A stretch of 64,000 nucleotides of DNA from Paraliobacillus zengyii. GTDB taxonomy: Bacteria; Bacillota; Bacilli; Bacillales; Amphibacillaceae. The stretch is taken from assembly GCF_003268595.1 (NCBI RefSeq), contig NZ_CP029797.1:1385501-1449500 (forward strand), written 5' to 3'. Below are positions 8,468 through 16,196 of this stretch, piece by piece; within the stretch, counting starts at the first letter, position 1; each line of letters begins with the position of its first letter. The notes beneath the pieces are model-generated. The model made no database searches. It was not told where the DNA came from and saw only the letters and a list, made by a program, of their open reading frames with translations. Both the position numbers and the translations under genes were made by a program.

Positions 8468-8680
8468 TTATATTTTTTTATTTTTTTTTGAAATAATTAA
8501 ACGTACAAGCGCATTTAGAAAACCTATCAAGCAAATAAACAATACTGTATAATCTAGAAGATCAACATTATTCTTAGTATTCATGAAAATCAATTGCATT
8601 GTGAAAATAATAACAAGGACAAAACAACCAACTATGTGTATGATGTTTTCAATTTTTTGTTTTATAGTATTCCCCTCCAT
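8468..8680 (-). CDS. Small two-pass membrane protein, unknown function
   Basis: A 70-residue protein with two hydrophobic segments (about residues 14-33 and 42-63) separated by a short loop (NTKNNVDLLD), and a lysine-rich C-terminus (SKKNKKI), implying both ends inside. ATG is preceded by ggagggg. I recognise no family. It lies 14 bases upstream of the ABM gene on the same strand. Confidence 0.55.
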   Translation of the reverse strand: MEGNTIKQKIENIIHIVGCFVLVIIFTMQLIFMNTKNNVDLLDYTVLFICLIGFLNALVRLIISKKNKKI

Positions 8681-8820
8681 TTAAATCAAATAAAAGTAAT
8701 AACTAATTATAACTCTCCTTCCCTTTATTTGGGATTATAACAGAAATCTAGTAGATTATTAATTATAAAATTGTTTTAAGGAACTAAATATGAAGGGATT
8801 TCATTGAATTTGGAGGATGC

Positions 8821-8868
8821 AAAAAAAGAGGCCTCCTTGGCGCGATAGAGAGTTTCATCGATGACCTC
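8821..8868 (-). terminator. Possible terminator of the minus-strand small ORF
   Basis: Read on the minus strand, GAGGTC and GGCCTC (with one G-T pair) flank a ~29-base loop and are followed by seven T. It lies about 40 bases past the stop of the ORF at 8908-9072. Confidence 0.4.
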
Positions 8869-8907
8869 GAAATTAGGTAACAAAAGGAGATTTTTAACGC
8901 TTTTGTT

Positions 8908-9072
8908 CTAATCGTTGTATTTTTTTTGAAAATATTCTAGTGCTTCTTTTAGTTTATCATTCTCTTTTTTTAATTCTAAATTTTTTTCTTTATAGACTCT
9001 CAACATAAAACTGATGCCAATGAACATTACTAAAGCTGCAATTCCCCATGGATCAAATGATACGGAGTACAA
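8908..9072 (-). CDS. Small membrane/coiled-coil protein, 54 residues
   Basis: TTG start preceded by aaggtaggtgat at a suitable distance. The peptide has one membrane segment (WGIAALVMFIGISFMLRVY) and then a charged helix rich in Lys/Glu with heptad-like leucines (LELKKENDKLKEALEYF). This resembles small membrane-tethered coiled-coil proteins of Bacillaceae, with no known function. The downstream hairpin with a T-run supports it as a real short transcript. It is the only coding content between 8680 and 9282. Confidence 0.5.
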   Translation of the reverse strand: MYSVSFDPWGIAALVMFIGISFMLRVYKEKNLELKKENDKLKEALEYFQKKYND

Positions 9073-9281
9073 ACTTGATCACCTACCTTAATATCAGGGT
9101 GTATAACGTTAAACATTATTTCAAAAGATCTCCAATTAATTATAGCAGATTAAGCGAAAGAAGTAGTTAATCTTATTTGATAAAAAGTAATAAATTTCCT
9201 TTTATTTGAGACATCACTGTGATTAAATGATAGAATGACAGGTAATAAAAGCGCGTTCACCTACTGAGAGGAGAGTCCATC

Positions 9282-10148
9282 TTGAAAAAACTAGTAATTA
9301 TCTTTTTATTAATCAGTTTTATAACAGCATGTTCGAATGACACAGAACAGACAGTTGAATCAGATCGGGACTGGTCACAGATCGGTTTAGAAGACTGGGA
9401 GGAAAAGGAGATTCGTCTAACTAAAGATGAATTCAAGCAATATTTAGAATGGTTTGAAGCGAAAGAAAGTGCTGGTGTTTTAACGCTTGAACTACTAGAT
9501 AATGAGACAATCGAAGCAAGCTATATTGTTTTACAAGAAATTGGTTCAGAAGAGGAGATTAGTGAAGGTGAAGCAGATTTCTTGGATCAAAATCTTCGTC
9601 AAGCATATAAGGCTTCTACCTATTACCGAAATCAAACTGAACCAACGATTCGTTTTGTTGATTCTGAAGGAGAAGAAATTATTACTTTTGAAAAATCAGT
9701 TGAACAACGGAAGGTGGAAAGTGAAGAAGAACTGGAAGCAAATCGAACGGATTTAGGGACATTTGCGATGCGTGAAGAGGTGGAGATTGGTGGGGCTAAT
9801 ATCACTTTCACTGGTGGGACTACCGTTACCAGAAGGTTAGAGGATGAAATCTATTCCCCAAAATATGTCGTGCGAATGGAACTTTTGTTTGAGAATGTTT
9901 CAACTTTAAGTAAATATGCTTCTGCAAGAGCGTTTATCGTTGAGGATTTTTCTAGACAAGAACTAGATATATATGGATTGGATGATCTTGTACATGAAAG
10001 AAAAGTTGAGCCAGGTAATACAATAAATGGACCACTATATTTCACTGCATCTGGAAAAGGTCCATATCGGATAACTTATCAAACGGATAACTATAGTGCA
10101 ACGTGGTTAATTGAAGATGCAGAAGTTGGGATACCACAATATGAATAA
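9282..10148 (+). CDS. Putative lipoprotein, unknown function
   Basis: A 288-residue exported lipoprotein. TTG start with GAGGAGAG upstream; signal peptide ends in the lipobox ISFITAC (Cys17). The mature part is acidic and starts with a low-complexity linker. A C-terminal half (about residues 160-285) has alternating beta-like segments such as ITFTGGTTVTRR and GPLYFTASGKGPYRITY, suggestive of an immunoglobulin-like or DUF4352-like fold, but I cannot assign a family. Monocistronic with its own terminator. Confidence 0.65.
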   Translation: MKKLVIIFLLISFITACSNDTEQTVESDRDWSQIGLEDWEEKEIRLTKDEFKQYLEWFEAKESAGVLTLELLDNETIEASYIVLQEIGSEEEISEGEADFLDQNLRQAYKASTYYRNQTEPTIRFVDSEGEEIITFEKSVEQRKVESEEELEANRTDLGTFAMREEVEIGGANITFTGGTTVTRRLEDEIYSPKYVVRMELLFENVSTLSKYASARAFIVEDFSRQELDIYGLDDLVHERKVEPGNTINGPLYFTASGKGPYRITYQTDNYSATWLIEDAEVGIPQYE

Positions 10149-10153
10149 GTAAA

Positions 10154-10193
10154 ATGGTGTAGCTACTCTGCTTTTTAGCGGTAGCTATTTTTT
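10154..10193 (+). terminator. Terminator of the 9282 lipoprotein gene
   Basis: GTAGCTAC near 10159 and GGTAGCTA near 10178 form an imperfect stem that also pairs internally (GC around a short T-rich loop), followed by TTTTTT. Confidence 0.65.
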
Positions 10194-10260
10194 GTTTTAC
10201 ATTAGAGACAATAAGGTGATGACATGGTAAAATATTGCTAATTAAGATGGAGGTAGTTCG

Positions 10261-11076
10261 ATGAAAAAGAAACGGATTTTTATTTATATTAGTCTAGTAT
10301 TTGTTTTACTTATAGTATTTAAAGTCTACTATGATACGAACTTTTTTAAAGTAAATCAGGTTGAATTTGAGTCGAACAAGATTCTGGATCGTTCATCCTT
10401 TACTATTCTGCAGATAAGTGACCTACATAATAAAGTTTTTGGTGATGAAAATGAAAAATTATTAGATAAGATAATGGATTTAAATGCGGATATTATTGTG
10501 ATTACTGGTGATCTTATTGATCGGAAAACAAGTGATTTTACGGATGTATTTGCTCTAGTCGACGAACTTATGGCAGTAAATGAGAATACTTATTTTATAT
10601 CAGGAAATCATGAGTGGGATAACCCAGAAACAGAAGCTTTTTTTGCAGGACTAGAAGAACGAAATGTCAACATGCTAGACAATACGCATACGACAATTAC
10701 CATAGAAAATGCAACAATCAACCTTGTTGGCGTTGGAGATAGCTCAACAGAACATGACAACCTTGGAAAAGCCTTAGAAGGCCTAGACGAAGTCAACTAC
10801 ACAGTGTTGCTGTCACATACACCTGATACATCAAATCGTTTCATAGAAAGCCCGGCAGACTTGGCATTGAGTGGACACACGCATGGTGGGCAGGTGCGAT
10901 TACCGTTCATTGGTGGTGTTATTGCACCAGATCAAGGCTTCTTTCCAGCATTTGATAAAGGAATATTTAAACGTGGAAATGACAAGTATCTTTATATTGA
11001 TAGTGGATTAGGAACAAGCATCCTGGCGATCCGTTTTTTAAATCAGAGTCAAATGAGTCTAATTACAGTGAAATAG
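10261..11076 (+). CDS. Membrane-anchored calcineurin-like metallophosphoesterase, paralogue 2
   Basis: A 271-residue paralogue of 6704-7528, more than half identical by eye along its whole length. It has one N-terminal membrane segment followed by metal-site motifs ISDLHN, TGDLIDR, SGNHEWDN, LLSHTPD and SGHTHGGQ. ATG is preceded by gatggagg. The two genes are 2.7 kb apart on the same strand with unrelated genes between them, so this is not a simple fresh tandem duplication. The same envelope-associated phosphoesterase role is expected; why two copies are kept is unknown. Confidence 0.85.
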   Translation: MKKKRIFIYISLVFVLLIVFKVYYDTNFFKVNQVEFESNKILDRSSFTILQISDLHNKVFGDENEKLLDKIMDLNADIIVITGDLIDRKTSDFTDVFALVDELMAVNENTYFISGNHEWDNPETEAFFAGLEERNVNMLDNTHTTITIENATINLVGVGDSSTEHDNLGKALEGLDEVNYTVLLSHTPDTSNRFIESPADLALSGHTHGGQVRLPFIGGVIAPDQGFFPAFDKGIFKRGNDKYLYIDSGLGTSILAIRFLNQSQMSLITVK

Positions 11077-11094
11077 CTCTAAACGATTAATGTA

Positions 11095-11121
11095 GAAGAC
11101 AGTCAAATCTGATTGTCTTCC
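11095..11121 (+). terminator. Weak hairpin after metallophosphoesterase 2
   Basis: GAAGACAGTC pairs with GATTGTCTTC (one G-T pair); no T-run follows, so it may act only as an mRNA-end stabiliser. Confidence 0.4.
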
Positions 11122-11231
11122 TGATTAATTAATTTAAATATATAGACACTTCTTTTTACTTTTTATGTTAAGATAGTTTATGTGAATAAGTGAACTTGAT
11201 TTACAGAATGGGAGATAGGAGATGAATAGAG

Positions 11232-11771
11232 ATGAAAAAAAGTGTTTTTGGAGTAATTGGGATTTCTATAATAGCAGTTATGGCATATTTCATTATAGTA
11301 AGTTCTGACGGAGATGATTCTAAGGGAAATAAAACACTAAATATAAGAGAATTAGTGAACGATTACAGTATCGGTGCCAAAACAGCCGAAGCTGCCTCAA
11401 TTACGTCAGAACAACTTGTCGTAACGAACAGCGATGGAGAATCAACATATGCCTTACCAGAAGATGATTTCTTTGTTTCTATTGCTCCTTATATTGAAGA
11501 AACACATCCTTGTGCTATACACAGTTTAACAGGCTGTCGTGGCGAATTGGCTAACCAAAATTTTGATGTACACATTGAAGATACAGAGGGTAATATTTAT
11601 CTAGATGAAGTCATGACGTCCCAGGCAAATGGTTTTATTGATTTATGGCTTCCTCGTGATAAAACGTATCACGTTACAATTGAACAAGATGGTAAGAAGG
11701 TAGAGTCTGAAATAGCTACATTTGTAAGTGATGATACTTGTATCACAACGATGCAATTGATGGACAAGTAG
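11232..11771 (+). CDS. CueP-like copper-binding protein, membrane-anchored
   Basis: A 179-residue protein with an N-terminal membrane anchor and a domain matching the CueP family, the periplasmic copper-binding protein first known from Salmonella. Conserved metal ligands are visible in THPCAIHSLTGCRGEL (about residues 95-110) and a late Cys in DDTCITTMQL (about residue 172). In Gram-positives the domain would sit outside the membrane. No copper ATPase, CueO-like oxidase or copper regulator gene is adjacent, so the link to copper rests on the family motif alone. ATG preceded by gggagataggag. Confidence 0.75.
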   Translation: MKKSVFGVIGISIIAVMAYFIIVSSDGDDSKGNKTLNIRELVNDYSIGAKTAEAASITSEQLVVTNSDGESTYALPEDDFFVSIAPYIEETHPCAIHSLTGCRGELANQNFDVHIEDTEGNIYLDEVMTSQANGFIDLWLPRDKTYHVTIEQDGKKVESEIATFVSDDTCITTMQLMDK

Positions 11772-11799
11772 AGGATTTAATAATAAGAGCCTCTGTAGT

Positions 11800-11945
11800 T
11801 TGGATAACGGCTCATATAAGAGGAATTCGAGTAAATATGAGCCGTAACGGAAATATATGCGCCCTTCCGCTAGATATTTAAGCCGTTACGAATTTATATG
11901 CACCCTTCTAGAAGATATATGAGCTGTTAGCAAAATATATAAATC
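11800..11945. repeat. ~40-bp degenerate tandem/inverted repeat array
   Basis: Three degenerate units with the core ATATGAGCCGTTACG...AAATATATGCGCCCTTC start near 11834, 11874 and 11914. An inverted partial unit (AACGGCTCATATA, about 11806-11818) stands before them. A short related stretch beginning AGAGCCTCT also occurs at about 13416-13440. No coding signal. It fills most of the 328-base gap before the PadR gene. Confidence 0.6.
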
Positions 11946-11968
11946 ATTAATAAATGATTCAAAAAAGT

Positions 11969-12072
11969 TTGACCTAAATTATGGTATGTGATAAATTATA
12001 ACTAACTTGTAATGCAAAGTAGTTGCAATCACCTCTTTTTTTGCGTAACTATATTGTTTAACAAGTTAGTTG
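11969..12072 (+). promoter_or_regulatory. Promoter and probable PadR operator of padR pair 1
   Basis: TTGACC (11969-11974), 17 bases, TAAATT (11992-11997). Immediately downstream is AACTAACTTGTAATGC (12000-12015), and an inverted copy AACAAGTTAGTTG lies at about 12060-12072, just before the gene. Nearly the same sequence, CTAACTTGCAATGC, occurs upstream of the second padR gene (35703-35716), supporting it as the autoregulatory binding site. Confidence 0.6.
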
Positions 12073-12099
12073 ATGAATTATTTAAGAGGTGGAATGTTA

Positions 12100-12426
12100 A
12101 TGTCTTCAAGCCAAATGTTAAAGGGGATTTTAGAAGGATGCCTTTTATCAATTATAGCAAAGGATGAAACTTACGGATATGAAATGATTGAAAAGCTAGA
12201 TGCCTATGGCTTTGCAATGGTCAGTGAAGGAAGTATATATCCATTATTGCTTCGTATGAAAAAAGAGGGGCTTGTGATAACCAATCAAAAGGAACTTCCA
12301 TCTGGAGGACCAAAACGAAAATATTATTCTTTAACATCGAAGGGAATGGAAGAATTAGAAATGTTTAAGGAGCGGTGGTCTGTTATCTCAAGTAGTGTAC
12401 ATCAATTATTGGGAGAGGAAGGATAG
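12100..12426 (+). CDS. PadR-family transcriptional regulator 1
   Basis: A 108-residue winged-helix repressor of the PadR type: LKGILEGCLLSIIA, then YGYEMIEKLDAYG, SEGSIYPLLLRMKKEGLV (recognition helix and wing) and GPKRKYYSLTSKG. I chose the third in-frame ATG (12100), seven bases after AGGTGG, over TTG/ATG at 12070/12073. It sits four bases upstream of a membrane protein with an N-terminal HAAS-like domain. PadR plus such a partner is a common pair in Bacilli, where the regulator controls its own operon. Compare 35315-35653. Confidence 0.88.
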   Translation: MSSSQMLKGILEGCLLSIIAKDETYGYEMIEKLDAYGFAMVSEGSIYPLLLRMKKEGLVITNQKELPSGGPKRKYYSLTSKGMEELEMFKERWSVISSSVHQLLGEEG

Positions 12427-12430
12427 TTGT

Positions 12431-13183
12431 ATGGACGTATCAAAATCAAGCAGAGATTTCTTAGATGATCTAAGGCTATATTTATTTTCAAGTGGAAAAA
12501 AAGAAAATGAAATTGATGAGATTGTTGGTGAATTAGAAGACCATTTACATGAAGCAGAAACAAATGGGAAGAATGTTGAAGATATTATCGGGAAGACACC
12601 AAGCGCTTATATGAAACAAATAGCAAAAGAAATGCCATTTGATCTTAAAGGCTGGTTGAAGTATCTTCCAATTTTAGTTGTAGCTATATATGCTTATGAT
12701 ATATTAGGATATGCTTTTGAAGGCGATGTAGAATATTCTTTATTGAGATTAGTCGGAAATTTTCTGGTAATGGTATTATTTATAGTACTGATAGCAATTA
12801 CATTTAAATACGTAGCTAGTACAAAATCTAAAATAAAAGAATATGGCGCATTTGCGTTTCTTGGCTTTTTCCCGCTTAGTTTATTTATTGGTTTAATCTA
12901 TTTAGATAGATTTATTGAAACACCAGCTATTCAATTTGGTATTACTGCTAAAATTGTTATGATAGCAGTTTCTGTATTGGTGCTTGTTGGAGTTTCAATA
13001 TGGAGTAAAACATGGATTTCTATTATTATTCCAATCATTATGTATTTACCAGATTATTTGTTAAGTAAAAGTAGCCTGTCTGATGATGCACAGCTATTAT
13101 GGGGCGCGTGGTCAATACCGATCTTCTTTGGTATCTACTTGCTGATTACAATTAAAATAGAAAAAAGGAAAGCGAAAATTTAA
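12431..13183 (+). CDS. HAAS-domain membrane protein paired with PadR 1
   Basis: About 250 residues. The first ~75 residues are a helical, charged HAAS-type domain (FLDDLRLYLFSSGKKENEID, then GELEDHLHEA and TPSAYMKQIAKEMP). After it come six or more hydrophobic segments in two blocks, ending in a lysine-rich tail. ATG at 12431 follows gaggaaggat; an earlier in-frame ATG overlapping padR is less likely. In this family the soluble domain is thought to signal to the paired PadR, but the stimulus is not known. Terminator follows. Confidence 0.8.
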   Translation: MDVSKSSRDFLDDLRLYLFSSGKKENEIDEIVGELEDHLHEAETNGKNVEDIIGKTPSAYMKQIAKEMPFDLKGWLKYLPILVVAIYAYDILGYAFEGDVEYSLLRLVGNFLVMVLFIVLIAITFKYVASTKSKIKEYGAFAFLGFFPLSLFIGLIYLDRFIETPAIQFGITAKIVMIAVSVLVLVGVSIWSKTWISIIIPIIMYLPDYLLSKSSLSDDAQLLWGAWSIPIFFGIYLLITIKIEKRKAKI

Positions 13184-13196
13184 TGCTACATTCATG

Positions 13197-13232
13197 TACT
13201 GCATCTTTTATAAATAGAGATGTAGTATTTTT
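13197..13232 (+). terminator. Terminator of padR pair 1
   Basis: TACTGCATCT (13197-13206) pairs with AGATGTAGTA (13218-13227) with one G-T pair, then TTTTTA. Confidence 0.7.
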
Positions 13233-13291
13233 AATTAAATTGTAAACTTTTTTACTGGTGAATACGTCTTATAGATATAGAGGGAGGGAAA

Positions 13292-13417
13292 ATGGGAGAC
13301 AAGGGTAAAAATGATGAACTGAATATAGAACTTAATATTGTTTTTCGTTATTTAGTGAAAAAAGATAAGTGGTACCCCCGAGGAATTAATAAGGTTTCAA
13401 GATTTAGAAATAATTAG
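13292..13417 (+). pseudogene. 41-codon ORF, possibly the N-terminal remnant of an ECF sigma factor
   Basis: ATG with a strong GGGAGGG ribosome-binding site. The first 23 residues (ELNIELNIVFRYLVKK and nearby) have the look of the start of an ECF sigma factor, after which the sequence diverges and stops at TAG. There is no continuation of a sigma-factor frame in the next 200 bases. Either a decayed gene end or a real micropeptide; the resemblance is weak. The rest of the 13184-13650 gap is A+T-rich and otherwise unremarkable, apart from a degenerate repeat-like stretch at about 13416-13440. Confidence 0.3.
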
Positions 13418-13650
13418 AGCCTCTATTATTGGCGTAACGTTAGATAAATATTAATCAGTTAATGTGTCAGGTACGCAATAGAATTGGTGATTAACAACGG
13501 TCATAAGTTCGTGATCAAGTATATATGTGCCGTTGAATGCAATTTAAAAATTTATTTAATTAGTAAATTCATGTTAAAATATTTATGTAAATTGTAAAAT
13601 AATGTGTTTAAACTATCTTAGACTTTCACTTGAATGAAGGGGGTAAATTA

Positions 13651-14028
13651 ATGAAGAAACGTGTAACTTATTTATTAATCTTCATTGTAGGGTTATTTCT
13701 TTTTACATTTTCAATTAATATGCCTTCATTAGGCTATAAAAATATTGTTTATGTTGAAGAGACATCTGATTATCAAGTTACTGATTATAGTTGGTATGGA
13801 AAACCAACAAATAGTGGAATCTTTATAGGGAATTCCGAGGAAATGTTAGAAATATTACAAAAACAAATAAAAATTCAAAACTTGCAAGCTTCAATAATAT
13901 TATTCACTTTAATCTCTATCGTTTCATGGTTCATTCGGGAAAAACAATTTTTTATATACAGCAACATTTTTATAACGATTGTAATTATTTTAGTTGACAT
14001 AGCAATTGTAAATGATTTGATTCAATAA
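13651..14028 (+). CDS. Small membrane protein, unknown function
   Basis: About 125 residues. ATG at 13651 has GAAGGGGG upstream and is preferred to the TTG at 13630. An N-terminal hydrophobic segment, a ~55-residue loop with several aromatic residues, then two more membrane segments near the C-terminus separated by REKQFFIYS. I recognise no family. It stands alone between the sigma-like remnant and fosB. Confidence 0.55.
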   Translation: MKKRVTYLLIFIVGLFLFTFSINMPSLGYKNIVYVEETSDYQVTDYSWYGKPTNSGIFIGNSEEMLEILQKQIKIQNLQASIILFTLISIVSWFIREKQFFIYSNIFITIVIILVDIAIVNDLIQ

Positions 14029-14106
14029 ATGGTATTATATATCTTATTTCATTCTATATTAATGAAGAATGTGTATAATAGTAGTATTCTGAAAGTGGTG
14101 TTTTAA

Positions 14107-14529
14107 TTGGCGATCGAAGGTCTTAATCATTTTTTATTTTCTGTTTCCGACTTAGATAAATCTATCCATTTTTACGAAAAAGTATTTGATGCTAAATTAT
14201 TAGTGAGGGGTAGAAGTACAGCTTATTTTGAAGTGGCTGGTATTTGGCTTGCTCTCAATGTTGAAAAGGATATTCCGCGTAATGAAATACATGACTCCTA
14301 TACACATATTGCTTTCTCAATTAAAGAAGAGGAATTTGATCTTATATATGAAAAATTAAAAGCATGTAATGTAACTATTTTACCTGGACGGCCAAGGGAT
14401 AAGAGAGATAAAAAATCAATTTATTTTACTGATCCAGATGGTCATAAATTCGAGTTTCATACTGGAACGCTTCAAGACAGGCTAGCGTATTATAAACAAG
14501 AAAAGGATCATATGACGTTTTTTGATTGA
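14107..14529 (+). CDS. fosB: FosB-type metallothiol transferase (fosfomycin inactivation)
   Basis: A 140-residue vicinal-oxygen-chelate protein, the usual length of FosB, which opens the epoxide of fosfomycin with bacillithiol. Metal ligands are at His8 (GLNHF), His67 (SYTHIAFS) and Glu116 (HKFEFHTG). The fosfomycin-contacting RGRSTAYF and the C-terminal [10 protein letters not shown] and HMTF follow the Bacillus FosB pattern closely. TTG start. It is chromosomal, and flanking genes are not mobile-element genes, so I read it as intrinsic. Other VOC enzymes are possible but fit less well. Confidence 0.88.
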   Translation: MAIEGLNHFLFSVSDLDKSIHFYEKVFDAKLLVRGRSTAYFEVAGIWLALNVEKDIPRNEIHDSYTHIAFSIKEEEFDLIYEKLKACNVTILPGRPRDKRDKKSIYFTDPDGHKFEFHTGTLQDRLAYYKQEKDHMTFFD

Positions 14530-14578
14530 TATTTTCACCATTATTAGAATGAGATAAGGATATTCTCGGGAGGTAGAA

Positions 14579-15043
14579 ATGAAGCTATTAAAAGTGTGTA
14601 TCTTACTTATTGCTTTTGTTGGTATCGGTATTTATACAGCTAGTCATTTGATTAAAGAAGATCGTGAGACCACAAATTATGCCTATACTTTTGTAGGTGA
14701 AAGTGAAAATTGGCGAGCTGCATACACGGTTAATGGTAAAGAAGTCTGGGATAAAGAGAACGGGGTAGTAACTTACGCACATGATGATAGTGATCAATTC
14801 GTTTTAAGTTTTATTGGGGATAAAAGTATATATGCATCAATCAAGCAGCTGAATTATTCATATGAAACTTCCAATGGTGGTGGAGGGGGAACTACGTATA
14901 GTAATGAATTAGGCAGTCCGAAAAAGGCAGCAACTAATAGAGGCAGTTCGAGGGGTGGAGCAAAAATTCAAGAAGATGAAGTGATACAAGTAACCGTTAA
15001 ATGGGACGATTTTGAAGAGTCATTTGATTTGTATAATGAGTAA
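14579..15043 (+). CDS. Exported/membrane-anchored protein, unknown function
   Basis: A 154-residue protein with a single N-terminal membrane segment (about residues 4-22) acting as signal anchor. The external part has a YTVNGKEVWDKENG segment, a glycine/serine-rich linker at about residues 99-125 (NGGGGGTTYSNE and SSRGGAK) and a final strand VIQVTVKWDDFEESFDLYN. ATG is preceded by gggagg. No family recognised; it resembles small secreted beta-rich proteins of Bacilli. Confidence 0.55.
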   Translation: MKLLKVCILLIAFVGIGIYTASHLIKEDRETTNYAYTFVGESENWRAAYTVNGKEVWDKENGVVTYAHDDSDQFVLSFIGDKSIYASIKQLNYSYETSNGGGGGTTYSNELGSPKKAATNRGSSRGGAKIQEDEVIQVTVKWDDFEESFDLYNE

Positions 15044-15148
15044 AAAAACACTTTGATTTTTTGACGAAAGACTTGTTAAAACTGGCATCTATAATTAGCT
15101 GATCTTTAGGGATACTATGTTCATAAAGATTAGAGGAGATGAAGGCAC

Positions 15149-15394
15149 GTGTCCAGAAGAAATAAGATACTTGTCCCAGAAGCAAGAATAGGTTTAGATG
15201 AATTAAAAGCAAAACTATCTAATGTAAATAAGGAACAAGAAGCAAAATATGAAATCGCTAAAGAACAGGGAATTGAATTAACGAGAGGTTACAATGGTGA
15301 AATGAAAGCAAAGGATGCTGGCAAAGTTGGCGGCTCCATCGGTGGGAATATGGTTAAGGAAATGGTCAAAATGGCGAAGGAAAATATGAAATAG
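15149..15394 (+). CDS. Alpha/beta-type small acid-soluble spore protein (SASP)
   Basis: An 81-residue spore DNA-binding protein. The family features are LVPEARIGLDELK near the N-terminus, KYEIAKEQGIEL with the germination-protease cleavage region (YEIAKE), and the C-terminal DNA-binding GGSIGGNMVKEMVKMA. Such proteins coat DNA in the forespore and are degraded at germination. The start is GTG with GGAG about ten bases before it. The linker TRGYNGEMKAKDAG is slightly unusual for the family. Direct evidence that the organism makes endospores. Confidence 0.88.
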   Translation: MSRRNKILVPEARIGLDELKAKLSNVNKEQEAKYEIAKEQGIELTRGYNGEMKAKDAGKVGGSIGGNMVKEMVKMAKENMK

Positions 15395-15401
15395 ATGAAA
15401 G

Positions 15402-15448
15402 TAAGAGACTAAGCACTGAGTCATTCAGCGCTTAGTCTCTTATCATAT
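15402..15448 (+). terminator. Terminator of the SASP gene
   Basis: AAGAGACTAAGC (from 15403) pairs with GCTTAGTCTCTT (to about 15440); the stem is long and the tail is T/A-rich. Confidence 0.8.
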
Positions 15449-15496
15449 ACATGTTATACTAATTTTAAATCGATTAAATGAAAAAGGGGTATCACT

Positions 15497-16105
15497 ATGC
15501 TTTCTATTGAGCCATCAGAAAATAGCGAAAGAGATAATTATAAGTTTTTGATTGGGAGTGTCATTCCACGTCCAATTGCCTTTGTAACAACGAAGGCAAA
15601 GGATGGTACATTAAATGGTGCGCCATTTAGTTACTTTAACGCGGTAACAGCTAATCCACCATTAGTTTCAATATCCTTACAACGAGGGGCAAAAGGCGTG
15701 CGGAAGGATACAGCACGAAATATTAGTGAGTTAGGTGAGTTTGTTGTACATATTGTTGATCAGGAAAATGTTGACCAAATCAATCAAACGGCAGCAAGTC
15801 TACCGCCTAATCAAAGTGAAATTGAATTAGCAAATTTAACTGAGATAGAAAGTACGAAGATTTCAGTGCCAGGTGTGAAAGAAGCAAAAATTCGTATGGA
15901 ATTTGTGCTTGAACAGGTAATTGAATTGGGCGATAAAGAATCCACATGTGATTTAGTGATTGGAAGAGTAGTCCAATTTCACATAGATGAAGCGATTTAT
16001 CAAGATGGTAGAATTGATCCACACGGTTTAGGTGCTGTTAGTCGTTTAGCAGGAAATGATTATGCGAAAATCGGAGAGATCTTTACTATCGAGAGACCTA
16101 AATAA
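15497..16105 (+). CDS. Flavin-reductase-like domain protein (flavoredoxin type)
   Basis: A 202-residue FMN-binding split-barrel protein. N-terminal IGSVIPRPIAFVTTKAKDG, then NGAPFSYFNAVTANPPLVSI and DTARNISELGEFVVHIV are the flavin-binding motifs of the family (DIM6/NTAB). HGLGAVSRLAGNDYAKIGE at the C-terminus is also typical. Members act as flavin reductases or flavoredoxins using NAD(P)H or as FMN carriers; the partner enzyme is not apparent from neighbours. ATG with aaaagggg upstream. Confidence 0.82.
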   Translation: MLSIEPSENSERDNYKFLIGSVIPRPIAFVTTKAKDGTLNGAPFSYFNAVTANPPLVSISLQRGAKGVRKDTARNISELGEFVVHIVDQENVDQINQTAASLPPNQSEIELANLTEIESTKISVPGVKEAKIRMEFVLEQVIELGDKESTCDLVIGRVVQFHIDEAIYQDGRIDPHGLGAVSRLAGNDYAKIGEIFTIERPK

Positions 16106-16149
16106 GCTTTTGTTTAGGGTATGAAGTTAATATGTAGCATGAAATTCAC

Positions 16150-16180
16150 CAGATTAGGCGTACCTAATCTGGTACGTTTT
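16150..16180. terminator. Hairpin between converging genes
   Basis: CCAGATTAGG and CCTAATCTGG form a perfect 10-bp stem with a four-base loop; tail TACGTTTTG. Lies between the flavin reductase gene and the converging coiled-coil gene. Confidence 0.6.
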
Positions 16181-16196
16181 GTTATGGGAGTTTGAA

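Noticed and set aside
14107..14529. fosB as a mobile resistance gene
   Set aside because: No transposon, integron or composition shift around it; intrinsic chromosomal fosB is common in Bacilli.
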